The notes beneath the pieces are model-generated. The model ran no database searches and was not told the DNA's origin. It worked only from the letters and a program-made list of their open reading frames with translations. From Nelumbo lutea (lineage: Eukaryota > Streptophyta > Magnoliopsida > Proteales > Nelumbonaceae), in NCBI GenBank assembly GCA_022828595.1, contig JAKGHH010000007.1:39184356-39248355 (forward strand): a DNA stretch of 64,000 bases, written 5' to 3'. This document shows, one piece after another, positions 12,100 to 22,700 of the stretch. A program made the translations under genes and the position numbers. Positions within the stretch are counted from its first letter, which is position 1. Each line of letters starts with the position of its first letter.

Positions 12100-13877
12100 T
12101 GTTAAGAACCTCTTCCTGTTGCCGGGAAGAGAGCTTTGAGTTTCCCCGAGCTATGGTGAGAATCACCGCTCGAAGGGGATGGCCAGAAGTGAGACCCAAG
12201 AGAATACTAATGATAAGGCAAGTTCAATCATCTGCTTCCATTATTCAATCATTAATAATCATGGGCGGTCGGAGACCTTTAGATTAATGATGAGACACTC
12301 AGTGCAATACTAACAACCTGTACAAAGGATCAGGTGGTTGGAGCAGAATATTTGGAGTGGTTGACATGGATATGGTGAGACGGTAATGCTCCGTATCATA
12401 ATCAATGGGTTGTTTCACACCCGTATACGTCAACATAGATGAGACGCGTCAACGTGGTGGCTCTGTCCGTCTTGTATCTGAACGTCTCCAACAATTTGGG
12501 GAAGATGGTGGGCTGTGAAGCAGCACTGTTGTGAAGCCGATTGAATGGTTATGATATTGATTGCCCCAATGGAGTGAGAGAGCAGCCGAGTGGTTGATAA
12601 TGGAAGGAGAAGAATGAGGTGAGGGAGGAGGGAAAGGTTGTGGGGCGAAAATCAGGGAGAGATTGAGTGGAGATACGGGGGCAGGGGAGAGGGAGTGACG
12701 GGGTGGAAGAGAGAAAAAGAGGAGAAGAGAAAAGGAAAGAGGAAGAGGGAGAGGGAAAAGGGGGGAGGGGGAGGGAGTGGGGCCCAATAGGGTTAGAAAT
12801 AAAAGAAAAAAAATAAAAAAAGGTAGGGGTGTTCACGGGTCGGGTTGGGTCGGTTTTATGGGATTTTCCCAACCGACCCGACCTAGTTGGGTTACCAGAG
12901 GTGGGAACCGAAACTGACCCACTGATAGGCCAAACCGACCTGGTCGGTTTGAGTCGGGTTGGGTCGGTTTGGGTCGGTTTCAGTTTTGTTCTTGTACAAA
13001 GCCGAATAAACTCTGAATTAGTTGAGGACTTGAGTTGAGGGGGGCGGACCAACCCAGTTAAGTTAGAAAATAGAAGATTTTAAGAGAAGACAAAAGTGGA
13101 ATTAGAAGACTAGTAGGAAACTAGGAATTCTAATTGTAATTGCCTAATGGGCCTTCTAGTTCTAGTAGGAATTGTAATTGTAATTGCCTAATCTAGGTAA
13201 AAAACTAAAAAAGGACACCTAATTAATTGAATTCTAATTGTAATTGCCTAATGGGCCTTCTATTTCTAGTAGAAGTCTAGAAGATTAATAGGAATTAGGA
13301 AACTACTCAAACTAGGAAGTAGGAACTACCAAACTAGTATAAGAAAGAGTAGTTCGGTTCGGGTCGGGTCGGTTTCAGTTTTCTTATGTAAAAACCGAAA
13401 CTGACCCAAGATACCGGTTTTTGTATGTGCCCAACCCAAAACTGACTAGTACGAATGAAAACCCGACCGACTCGGGTTGGGTCGGTTTGGTCGGGTTGGG
13501 CATTCTTACGAGCAGCCCTAAAAAAAGGTTTTAGTGTTTACATTTTGCCACTAGATGTGTGTAGTGGTTGGCAAAGAACCTAGGTGATTAAATGGGGTTT
13601 CGAGTTTTAGTGAGACGATGCAACTAGGGAGAGGTAGCCCCTCTTGGATGCCACGTGTGGAAGCACGTGGCAGCCAAGAAGAGAGAGGAGCAAGGACAAG
13701 GAGGGCAGGATAAGTAAGGTGTGGGGGGAATAAGAAAAAGGTGAATCCAAGGTGAGCGAAGAGGAAGAGGGGCAGTATCATAAAACCATCCTTATAGGTT
13801 TCACGTTGATAAAGCAAGTAAATAGAGGAGAGTAGTTAGAAAGCAATATCGCTCTAAAAACTTGTGAGTGAAACACA
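12100..13877 (-). mobile_element. 5' LTR of the Ty3 element, interrupted
   Basis: On the + strand the LTR runs from TGTTAAG at 12100 to AAACACA at 13877, giving TG...CA ends. It is homologous to 57190-57905: both contain GAACGTCT, GGGGAAGATG, a long G/A-rich purine tract, GTGGGGCCCA, GCACGTGG and GCAAGTAAATAGAGGAGAG. In this copy about 830 bp (roughly 12790 to 13625) have no counterpart in the other, and most of that is the 694-bp foldback element listed separately. The purine-rich tract produces long spurious proline/serine frames on the minus strand, which are not genes. Confidence 0.75.
12825..13518. mobile_element. Mutator-like foldback element inside the LTR
   Basis: It starts AGGGGTGTTCAC and ends with the inverse-like GAGCAGCCC. 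It is flanked by a perfect direct repeat TAAAAAAAGGT at 12814-12824 and 13519-13529, consistent with a 9-bp target duplication. The interior is rich in GGGTCGG/CCGACCC words at both ends. A segment reading AATTGTAATTGCCTAATGGG is duplicated near 13130 and 13230. It is non-autonomous; the superfamily is inferred from the target-duplication length. Confidence 0.65.
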
Positions 13878-15235
13878 TGAAAAGTAAAGAAAGAGAAAAA
13901 ACAAAAGAAAAGGCAAGCGAGGAAATATTTGTTATTGTTATTATTTTTTTAAAATGATGTTAAAATATAAGTGAGAGAGTTGCAATACAGAACAAAGTGC
14001 AGCAGATTTGAAGAAGAACAAAGAGTTAAATTGAAATGTCGTAGATTCATCAAAAGCACATATGTGTTAGTGTGTATAAGTGAAGAAAAGAAAGTGGTTT
14101 TGAAGGTGCCAAGGTAAAAGCAGTAAATGTTAAAGGAAACAAACGGAAGAGGAAAAAAAAAGAAAAAAAACCCAAAACAAAACTAAATGAGAATTTATAT
14201 TTTTTTCATTTGCACTCCTATACATTTGTACTAGTACAAATAAAATTATACTACAATCAAACACAGCCTTAGATGAAAACAACGATGTAAAAACGATCAT
14301 CAGCACCTGTTGTACTACTCTATTTTTATTCTTCCAAGAGAACTCAGCAGCCATTGAATAATAAAAAAGTAAGGACATAAGGATTAAGATTTTGTAGGGT
14401 AAGGAGATGAAGTAAAAATCTATGAATGAGATGTCTTGAAGTTGTGATGAAGGGCACGTCTCTCCTAGAGTAGTCACTCATGAAGGCATGTCTCTGTCTC
14501 TCCTTTAATTGCAGTAGAATGGATAAATTATGGAGTTTGGTGAGTTATTTTCTCCAAAAATTACTCTAATAAAGAATTCTATTTATGTTAGTTTTCAAAC
14601 GTGAATAGGTGGGATTTAATTCCATAGGGTGAGAAAGATATGATATCCAAAAAATTTCTGATCAATCAACTGGAATTATAAGTGATTCATGGGTGGATTT
14701 TGATTGGAATGCGGAGTTTTAACTGAGAGGGAGATGACTTGGCAATTCGGGAGTGGTGGAAAAGGGGAGGGAGAGAGAATTAAGGAAAAAGCAAAATGAG
14801 GGATTTGGAGCAAGGAAAAACCCTATGAGGTATACATAGATAGATGAATTAATAGAAAAGCCCACAAATCATTATAGTAATATTTATTCAATCGCAACAC
14901 AGATTAAGGACAATTTGATATATGAAATTGTAATGATTGACTTTTATGGTGCTGATGCCAGAAAGAAATGATATAGGAAAAAATTATAATTAATCAATCA
15001 GCATTACAAAAGTTGTAAACAGTTATGGGGTTTTGGGGTTTTGATTGGTCAGTCTTTTGTGTATCATGTCTTTTCAACAATATGGATTTTTTCTTTTGGT
15101 AAAAGACAATTGAATATTTTAACCTTAAAGAAGAGAATGCTTATATAACTATTTAATAAATGAATTAAATAATTATAAAATGATTAATAAATAGTGAATA
15201 TGATTAAAAAATTATAAATAATTAAAATGAGCAAT
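13878..15235. other. noncoding stretch with one dispersed repeat
   Basis: No gene is supported. The segment at about 14160-14275 is related to 52560-52680: both carry AAACTAAA(T/C)GAGAATTT, a (T)n run, CTAGT(A/G)CAAATAAAATT and end near ACAGCCTTA. This looks like another MITE-type repeat. The minus-strand open frame at 14130-14477 overlaps it. Confidence 0.45.
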
Positions 15236-15745
15236 GAAATTTTTATCAATTGCATGATGGTGGCTCAGTTGGTAGGTTTTTTGACTAGTCGGAGTAGAGA
15301 TCTGGGGTCCGTTTGGTTTACAGTCCGAATTAGAATCGAAATCCTTTGAAATTGGAATGATCCATTCCCATAATCTATTTGGTTGAAAAAGGAATGGGAA
15401 TGGAAATTAGAATTAACAGGAATGGGATTTCATTCCCAAGGGAGGGATGGGAGGGATAGGGAATTGCCAAGGGATAGAATTAACAGGAATGCAATTTTTA
15501 CCAATTGCATGATGGTGGCTCAATTGGTAGGTTTTTTTATTAGTCGGAGTAGAGATCTGGGGGTCCATTTGGTTCGCAGTCGGAATCGGAATCGAAATCC
15601 TTTGGAATTGAAATGATCCATTCTCATAATCTGTTTGGTTGAAAAAGGAATGAGAATGAGAATTAGAATTAATAGGAATGGTATTTCATTCCCAAGGGAG
15701 GGATAGGGAATTGCCATTCCCTCAAATGGGGGAATGCCATTCCAG
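15236..15745. repeat. 255-bp tandem duplication including half a MITE
   Basis: Flank plus MITE start are repeated with a 255-bp period: GCATGATGGTGGCTCA at about 15254 and again at about 15509, each followed by AGTCGGAGTAGAGATCTGG. The first copy carries only the first half of the Tourist-like element (about 15304-15490), whereas the second continues into the complete element ending at 15852. A duplication after the MITE had inserted explains this arrangement. Confidence 0.75.
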
Positions 15746-15852
15746 TAGAAATGAGAATGGGATTTCGATTCTGCTCAACCAAACAGTTGAAATTAGAATA
15801 GTCCATTCCTATTCCGATTCCAAATCCCTATTCCTACGAATCAAACGGGGCC
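15559..15852. mobile_element. Tourist-like MITE (GGAATGGGAATG family), copy 1
   Basis: The ends are inverted: GGTCCATTTGGTTCGCAG on the left and, read inversely, GGCCCCGTTTGATTCGTAG on the right. The body is built from GGAATGGGAATG-type words in both orientations. Other copies lie at 16828-17081, 30595-30827 and 47694-48009. No TTA duplication is obvious here, unlike at the other copies. Confidence 0.7.
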
Positions 15853-16273
15853 TGATCAAATGCCATTGCCACTAGGGTTGGGGGTTAAGGGAAGGGGTGT
15901 GTAGCCCCATGAAGCAAAAGAAAAAAAGAAATGCTTAAAAATTAAAAGTTGATTAGAAATTATTAAAATGATAAATAGTAAAAATTATTAAAATAACTAA
16001 CTAATAAAAAAATTAATTATAAAATAAATGTTGTCATAACTATTTCACAAATTAATTTAATTATTATAATAATTAATACCTAATTATTTAAATATAAAAT
16101 GTAATTATTTTAATTATAATTTAGTTGATAAATTCTAAAAAGTAATAAATATTAGAGAATATAATAGTTATAAATGGAGAAACCAAGTTATTTGCTCGAA
16201 CTCATACTATATTTAATTTTGAAAATTCCTTAACTTAATAACTTTACAAGGTTTACCGAATACATACTTTAAG
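15853..16273. other. AT-rich noncoding stretch
   Basis: No gene or defined repeat is seen. Confidence 0.4.
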
Positions 16274-16413
16274 TTTTAGCAAAATAAGGAAGTCAAGAAG
16301 TTCCTCTTCGGTTGCTTGTGAGAACCGACAATTGAATGAGTACCGTTTGTTTGCACAAATGTTTCTCACAAACAACCGAAGAGGAACTTCTTGGCTTCCT
16401 TATTTTGCTAAAG
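16274..16413. repeat. long near-perfect hairpin
   Basis: Two 53-nt arms, at 16274-16326 and 16361-16413, are separated by a 34-nt loop. As + strand RNA they would form 49 Watson-Crick pairs, 2 G-U pairs and 2 mismatches. The core of the left arm is AAGTTCCTCTTCGGTTG and the right arm carries its inverse. No target duplication was noticed. It could be a foldback element, a young inverted duplication, or a small-RNA precursor. The sequence alone cannot decide. Confidence 0.85.
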
Positions 16414-16827
16414 CTCCTTTTCACACACAAAATACCTTGCTGACATAATTAAAAGAATAATACACTTCGAATAGAAAGATTCGTCACTACCATATCGGAC
16501 AAACAAGGCCTTACCTAAATTTTTGGATCTGGCTGTCAGCGTTTGTTCCACGTGGCACGCCTGAAAGATGTGTTTGGCTTTTTGCCTTAGACTTTTGACT
16601 CTTGATAAAAGTTTGAATCAAGTTGGTTTGTGTTTGTGAACTCAAGAAATAAATTAATAAATGAGACCTTCCTTGACTGTCACTTACAAAGTCACGATCA
16701 ATTAGATTGGAAGGGTTCCTCGTAGTTATTTATGTAGGAGTACAAATACAAATGTGTAAAATCTTTTATTTTATATGTATTTATATTGTATATATTGGTA
16801 TTTATACTCTTTCACAATTGAGTTTTA
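16414..16827. other. noncoding stretch
   Basis: No supported gene. A 73-residue open frame beginning at 16707 runs into the MITE and is regarded as spurious. Confidence 0.4.
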
Positions 16828-17081
16828 TTTGGGTCCGTTTGGTTCATAGTTGGCATCGGAATCAAAATCTTCTGAAATTGCAAGGAATGGAATGGGAATT
16901 AGAATCGGTAGGATTGAGATTTCATTAGAGTAGGGAATGGTCATTCTCTCAAATGGGGGAATGCCATTCTAGCAGAAATGGGAAATGGGATTCTCATTCC
17001 CGCCCAACTAACTAGTTGGAATTGGAATAGCCCATTCCGATTCCGATTCTAGACCCCTATTCCTGCAAACCAAACGGGGCC
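16828..17081. mobile_element. Tourist-like MITE, copy 2
   Basis: It starts near GGGTCCGTTTGGTTCATAG (16831) and ends ACCAAACGGGGCC (17081). TTATTT lies directly before the first GGG and directly after the last CC, so the target duplication is TTA or TTATTT. Its right flank forms part of the target duplication of the Mutator-like element starting at 17094. Confidence 0.75.
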
Positions 17082-17093
17082 TTATTTATTTTA

Positions 17094-18219
17094 AGGTCAT
17101 TTATTAAAACAATCCCTATAATTTTATTGATTTACTAAAACCTACCTTCTACTTTGTATTTTCCTAAAACACTTTCTATAGTTTACAATCTATTCAGGTT
17201 ATGGTTGAGCTGGCTCTGGATGCCACGTGTCGCCAATGTGGTCGCCTTATCTCTTTGGCCACGTTAGTACCGTGTCACCTCCACAGCCCAATTTATCTCA
17301 TCGGCCACGTCAACACCACGTCACCTCCGTGGCCTTACCTTATCTCTTTAGCTACGTCGGCACCACGCCATGTGGATAAGCGCGACCAAGACAGGAGATC
17401 ATCGTGCGGATGGGGACAACTCCTTTGGGGGTTAGGTCTTATCTCGAAGATCTCAGCGGTTAACCTCATCCTGACAACCCCGAAAGCCTCATCCAATTAG
17501 GACACGGATCATCGGCTATAAAAAGGTATCTCTCGCTCAAGGTAAAGGATCCAACTTTTAACTCCCATATTGTTACTCTACTCGGACCAGCATCGTTCTC
17601 TAATTGCTCGGCTCGGTCTCCCATAGCTTTCTACTGACTTGAGCATCAGAGTATCTACTCAGGATAACTCCTCGGGCCTCTGACCTCTTCTTGGTTTCAA
17701 ATCTTAGATGATGGCTTCGTCCTTTCACCTCTTCTCTGCCTAGTTGGCAAGGATTATCTGACTGCAACCTCAGTTCAAGCACTACCTCGGATCGAGTAGC
17801 ACCACAATCAATTTACTTAATCAACATTCTATTATTTAATAGTGGAAAATGACAGTTTTGAACCTAACGCCCATTTGAATAAATTTAAACAAAAGAAAAT
17901 AAAACTGAAAATATCAAAATTTCCCTTAGAATGGCATGAGTCACCACTCTATTTGGCCTTATTTGGTCAATTTTGTTGTATGGAAAAGTGTTAGAGGTAA
18001 TTTTGGAATAAACAATCATGGGCCCTTGCCTTTGAACATTTTCCATTCAGTTTAAGTGATCATTTTAGTATTTTCAGATGGCAAAACAAACACTTCTTAG
18101 TTAAAGGTTGATTAAGTAAATAAGTTGCAAATTATAGTGGGTGTTTTAGTAAAATGAAAACTATAGGGTAGGTTTAAGTAAATCTATGAAATTATAAGGG
18201 GTGTTGTAGTAAATGACCC
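17094..18219. mobile_element. Mutator-like element with ~104-bp TIRs
   Basis: The two ends are long inverted repeats: about 17094-17197 and about 18116-18219 align over roughly 104 bp. The left begins AGGTCATTTATTA and the right, inverted, begins GGGTCATTTACTA. Both share GATTTACT(A/T)AAACCTACC. The element is flanked by a perfect 9-bp direct repeat TTTATTTTA at 17085-17093 and 18220-18228. Long TIRs and a 9-bp duplication are the hallmark of the Mutator superfamily. No transposase is encoded. The interior is an LTR-like fragment, so this is a non-autonomous element that either captured or was hit by a retroelement. Confidence 0.85.
17198..17830 (+). other. LTR-like fragment inside the Mutator-like element
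   Basis: Unlike its surroundings this part is GC-richer. It has three degenerate copies of a GCCACGT...CACCTC unit (about 17250-17370), a TATA-like GGCTATAAAAAGG at about 17514, and an end region with ACTTGAGCATCAGAGTA, CTCGGGCCTCTGACC, GTTCAAGCACTACCTCGG and CAATTTACTTAATCAACA. That layout and wording resemble the 3' portion of Tat-lineage Ty3 LTRs, and the ACTTGAGCAT(T/C)AGAGT word recurs near 20334. The exact limits are not resolved. Confidence 0.5.
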
Positions 18220-18228
18220 TTTATTTTA

Positions 18229-18978
18229 TTTGACTTCATGATAGAGGCTGCCTTACGCAGGATGGATGTTAGCAAAGTAGTGAAACAGTTTTGGATAATC
18301 TTGCTAATTGATCAATCAGTAGTTCGGTACCATGGTTAAAAAGGCTAAAGATGGAGGTAAGGCGATTGAGTGTTGGAGAAGCGAGATACACTTCCAAGCT
18401 TCAAGGTATGTGTTGCAACATGGGATGGGTTAGTCTGAAGGTAAAGCAAGGTCTGGCTTGGGTTAGAGTTAGGATTGAACACATGAGCCCAACTTAAACT
18501 CAGGTTGGATTAGGGTTGAGATATTTCTTAAAACAACCCAACCAAAACCTGATTGAGCTACTTATTTGTATTTATAAATTGTCGTTTGGTAAGTTCTTTT
18601 AAGAAGATCTTCAGATAACCAAGATTTAAAAGACAAAAACCGAACTTGCCTCATTGTCTAGAAAGTATGAGCATTTGGCAAATGTAGAGAAATCAGGCCA
18701 ACTTGATCCCAACCCAACCTCAATACTTTGGGTTGGGATTTCACAAGCTCCAGTTGCATTAGGATTGACCTCAGTACAACATATCCTAGCCTAACTTGCA
18801 AAGCTAGTATATATATATATATATATATTTATTTATTTATTTATTTATTTATTCTACAAGATTATATAAAGAAAAATTTTAATAAATAATATTATTTTAT
18901 TTTAATCTTTAATGTATGATGGATTAGAATTTTTCTGTTTTAGACAATTTATAATTTTCTTTTGTTATACATACATAC
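18229..18978. other. noncoding stretch with decayed repeats
   Basis: No gene is supported. GGTTGGG/CCCAACC-rich words near 18420-18780 suggest a decayed foldback element. A (TA)n-(TTTA)n microsatellite lies at about 18809-18853. Confidence 0.5.
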
Positions 18979-20446
18979 TGATGGGGTTGGAGATCAGCCC
19001 CAGGTTAAGCCTCCACACGGGATCCCGAAGAAGCAAAACCTAGTTGAGCTAAAGACCGATGCATGTCTTGAGCTCAGATGAGTCAAAGGACTGTGATGTG
19101 GTGGAACCTCATAAACTTCAATGGCTAACATCAGTTAATGCTGCAACCCCCAGACAAGGTGGGGACATGTGGAAAACACCAGGCTTAAGCTCTTGAAGGG
19201 ATTCAACAAATCTCAATGAGAAACAATTAATCCAAAAGGCTACTAAGTTTTTCTCACTATAGAATGAATTGATTTAGCTTAGGAATCTCTTTTAAAAGAG
19301 TCTCTTAATCACAAATGCTCTCCTTCAAATAGCAGATTTTTCATTGATTAATTTCTTGACTTTTTATTCTAAAACCACTACTTTATATTAGTAGAGAGTA
19401 TATGTTTGTTAGAGATCCCTTGGGAAAGGTTTAATCCACACTAGGAAATGTCTAAATTGAGTTTCCTATTTTTGCAAGTAGTTGATTATCACAAGCTAGT
19501 AGTTAACTACTACTTGTAGGGAAAATGTTTTCTTTTCTTTTTCTAGTAGTTGACTACTCCCTCTCGATATATGGTTGACTACAAAATTATACTTAGTCTT
19601 GGCTGTGAGACATAGTGAATTCATTGTTTTTTGTAGTCGACTATCAAGTAGTGTCCAAGCAACATTAGTATTGTTTGTCATAGGTATTCGACTATAGAAT
19701 TATGGGTAGTTGGATACTCACTGTTCACAATCTTAGAAACTTAGAGATATTGGTTCCAATGGTTAAGAGATCATTTTCTTAGACTTCCAACTTTAGATTA
19801 AGCCATTTTTATCTGGAGAACACCTAAGAGCCATACTTACTATTAGACATGGGTTTATAAGGTTAGGTGAACCAAGTTTAGTCAAGTTTAAACCCATCTC
19901 ATGCATATGATTTACATCAAGTCCTAAAAACATGACACATAAAGTAGAACTTGTAATTTGATGTTCCTTTCCTTTTCAGCTCTTTGGTAGCAATCATCTT
20001 CTTCTTTATAGAGTCACAAGTATATTATCAGTTGCCCAATGTACTTCATTCAAGCTTTGATTCCTTTTAATAACTTATCAACTATTTTATCTCAATAAGA
20101 TTAACTTAGTACAACTATGCATCTATCACTTTCATTAGTACTCTCAATGAGTTTGTTATTATTAAAACACAGGGCCAACACAAACTCTTCAATAGGTATG
20201 TAAAATCACACCACCCAAGGTTAAGCTTTTACACACTCTCCTACTTTTGATCCCTTGAGTTCTATAGCTCGTTCAACTATGAATAACTCATCTTAACTAG
20301 CTTGGCTTAGCCAATCATCTCACTTGCTTAATTACTTGAGCATTAGAGTGCTCCTCCTTAGGGCCTTTACTTTTATGTAAACAGGTCATCAGATCAGTCC
20401 ATATCAGCAATAATACTACTCATCCATCTCAACTTTGATAACATCA
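18979..20446 (+). mobile_element. putative 5' LTR of a Tat-like Ty3 element
   Basis: It is placed by its position directly before a primer-site-like sequence and a gag-protease remnant. It starts TGATGGGGTTGGAG and ends ATCATCA-like (TG...CA). Near the end it carries ACTTGAGCATTAGAGTGC and TCCTTAGGGCC, words shared with the LTR-like fragment at about 17640. Between 19480 and 19720 the motif TAGT(T/C)GACTA and variants occur about seven times. The left boundary is tentative. Confidence 0.45.
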
Positions 20447-20447
20447 T

Positions 20448-20467
20448 ATTGGAACTATCTATGGGAA
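20448..20467 (+). other. degenerate primer-site region (Tat type)
   Basis: ATTGGAACTATCTATGGGAA resembles TTGGCGCCGTCTGTGGGAA, which I recall as the sequence that directly follows the 5' LTR in Tat-lineage plant Ty3 elements. Its position between the LTR-like end and the gag remnant fits. Confidence 0.5.
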
Positions 20468-20639
20468 TCATGACAAAAATCTCCAGCTTTACACCCACTC
20501 CTACTTTTTATACTTTCAATGACAAAAATCTCATAGAATTGAGCCTAAAATGATCATCATTTTGAGAATTCTTGGCAAGACTCAACATTGAAACTATTCA
20601 GCTTTAGAACCTTGAGTTCATGGTTTAGCTTCCTCTTAG

Positions 20640-21560
20640 AGAAGAAAGCTCCCTAGGACATGTCAAAACTCCTTACCCATGCCCCAAAATTCACTAATGC
20701 TGATGCAGCATAAGCAGAGGTCGATGATAGACACAATTGGAAGTGTAAAGAATGAGACAACCATCACTACACCCATAGAAAAAAGTTGTTGGATAATTGT
20801 CAAGACAACAAACCGAAGAGTCCGCCAAATTTCCACAACTACATACTACTTAACATTCCTTGGGCCAAGATTCTCATGCAAGTGAATGATAAGAGTTATG
20901 TCTGCTGGCCCGAGGAGATGAAATCATAAGGGAATAAGATAAATCATAGGGAGAATTGTCGAGACCTCCACAACCACATCAAAGACCTTGTCTGATAAGG
21001 TTACCTTATTGGGTATGTCATCAATTGCCAAGATCAATGCAAACCCAACCCTAGTTGCATTAACACGCTAGATGACCAAGATCCCCCTTTTACAGAAGTC
21101 AACACAGTCATCTGTAAGGGAATGACACCAAGTGGAGAAAACTCTTTAAGCCAAAAAAGAACTTATACTCGGCTTAATCAGGTCAATGGACAATCTCAAA
21201 AAAAAGTCCAAGGTGGATATCCCCATTATGTTCAGCTATGGCAACCTAGGTAGGATTTAGACCCACCATAATGACGTGCTTGTGAACATTGGGTCCTTGT
21301 TGACACATGAAACTTTAGTAGACATTATTATCAATGAGACCTTTGAGAGGATGAACATCAGTTATGAATGCCTACATCCCATCAACACTCCCTTGGTCAG
21401 CTTCTCTGATGACACCATATGGTCAAAAGGAATATAACCTTACCACTCACGGTGGAGGAAGGGCCCCAAAAAAGCAACATTGCTAATGGATTTCTTAATG
21501 GCGATGGTTCATTCACCCTACGATGTTATAATTGGATGCCTTACCCTATGTTAGCACCAG
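20640..21560 (+). pseudogene. Tat-like Ty3 gag end and protease remnant
   Basis: Many stops and shifts, but the order of recognisable blocks is right. The gag C-terminal region includes LLNIPWAKILMQV near 20850 and a decayed zinc-finger-like stretch. After TEVNTVICKG (about 21100) comes the pre-protease block IMFSYGNLG...THHNDVLV (about 21220-21285), then a protease-like segment with NETFERM, INTPLVSFSDD and SPYDVIIGC (about 21330-21540). The usual catalytic D-(T/S)-G is not preserved. The element stops near 21548, where unrelated noncoding repeat DNA begins. The minus-strand pol at 54-57 kb is from a similar lineage but is not the missing part. Confidence 0.7.
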
Positions 21561-22155
21561 ATTTTTGCTTGGTTTATCGCATGAACCTCTAATTTATCCC
21601 AAACACCTGATCAAATCCTTTTGATCCCTCCGAAATGCCAAAAAACCCAAAGAACCCGAATCTTTATGTCATCTATCAAGGGAGTACCATTGGGATTTCA
21701 CCACATGTCTAGTAGATCCTTTAAAGATAAAGTTTTCTTTCTCCTTAGGATTCTCACGTGGCACGTGTAGGTTACGTCCCCTTACGGGTTTTCTAGTGGT
21801 CACGTGTTAAAGAACAAGATCTGACTGGCGATGTTATCTTAAGTCTCAAGTGATGCCTATTATTCACTTTGGGTCCCAAGAGATGTTTTATGCTCTTTAC
21901 AAGTCTTGGATGGCCTTTCGTGTTTATCGTAGATCCCGAGTAGCTTTTAAGCTCATTGCAATTTTTGTGATGGATATTAAGTTCATTGCAAGTTTGTGAT
22001 AGTTGTTAAGCTCATCGCAACTCAATGATGGTTATTAAGCCCATCATGGGTTCTAGGAGATTTTGCATGTTAGATTTGTGCTCGTGACTTTATTTTGATA
22101 TTTACAATGTAATTGAGGTGATAAAGAACTATATGTACTTACAATTAGTTCCCTT
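21561..22155. other. noncoding, LTR-like stretch
   Basis: It begins TGTTAGCACCAGATTTTTGC near 21549, which could be an LTR edge. Short repeats of a TTAAGCTCATTGCAA-type unit occur at about 21945-22045. No protein is supported. Confidence 0.4.
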
Positions 22156-22557
22156 GCTTATTGATAAGAGTATTCTTATCGATAATCATAAGTTGTCTTT
22201 TCTTCTTAGTGCGCTTTCAACTGCGATGGATGGATATAGTCATTTTATGTTTTTTACTCTTAGTGCTTAATAAATCAATTTTCTACAATTCCTTGCTCTT
22301 GGTGCTTTGTGGATGGATCTAATGTTCTTGAAATTTCTACTCTTAATTAGCCCCCCACTGATTGATAAGGGTATTCTTGTCGATAAGCATAAGTTATTTT
22401 TTCTTCTTAATGCGCTTTGAGCTACGATGGATGAATCTAGTGATTCTATGATTTTTTATTCTTAGTGCTTAATGAATCAATTTTTCTGTAATTTCTTGCT
22501 CTTGGTGCTTAGTGGATGGATCTAATGGTCTTGATATTTCTACTCTTAATTCTTAGC
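22156..22557. repeat. 201-bp tandem duplication with hairpins
   Basis: Two copies with a 201-bp period start at 22156 and 22357. Each begins with a short stem (GATAAG...CTTATC in copy 1, GATAAG...CTTGTC in copy 2), then TTTTCTTCTTA(G/A)TGCGCTTT and CTTGCTCTTGGTGCTT. It lies in what appears to be retroelement-derived noncoding DNA. Confidence 0.75.
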
Positions 22558-22563
22558 CTCCCT

Positions 22564-22700
22564 GCTTCTTGATAGAAGTCATTTTGTCAAGAAGCATGAA
22601 AGAAATTAAATTGAATTGTCAGCCCCCCTATTTCTTGATGGAAGGCATTTTGTCAAGAAACATTCGAAAGAGAAAAAGATCAAGTCAAGTTTGTAGCCCC
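22564..22700. repeat. 66-bp tandem duplication with stem pairs
   Basis: Copies start near 22566 and 22632. The first has stem CTTCTTGA/TCAAGAAG and the second TTTCTTGA/TCAAGAAA, so the outermost pair changes from C-G to T-A while pairing is kept. C-rich words (AGCCCCCC) recur before the modules. Confidence 0.65.

Noticed and set aside
12449..13052. Proline/serine-rich minus-strand frames
   Set aside because: They translate the purine-rich tract of an LTR and a foldback element; similar frames arise at the homologous LTR at 57436-57846.
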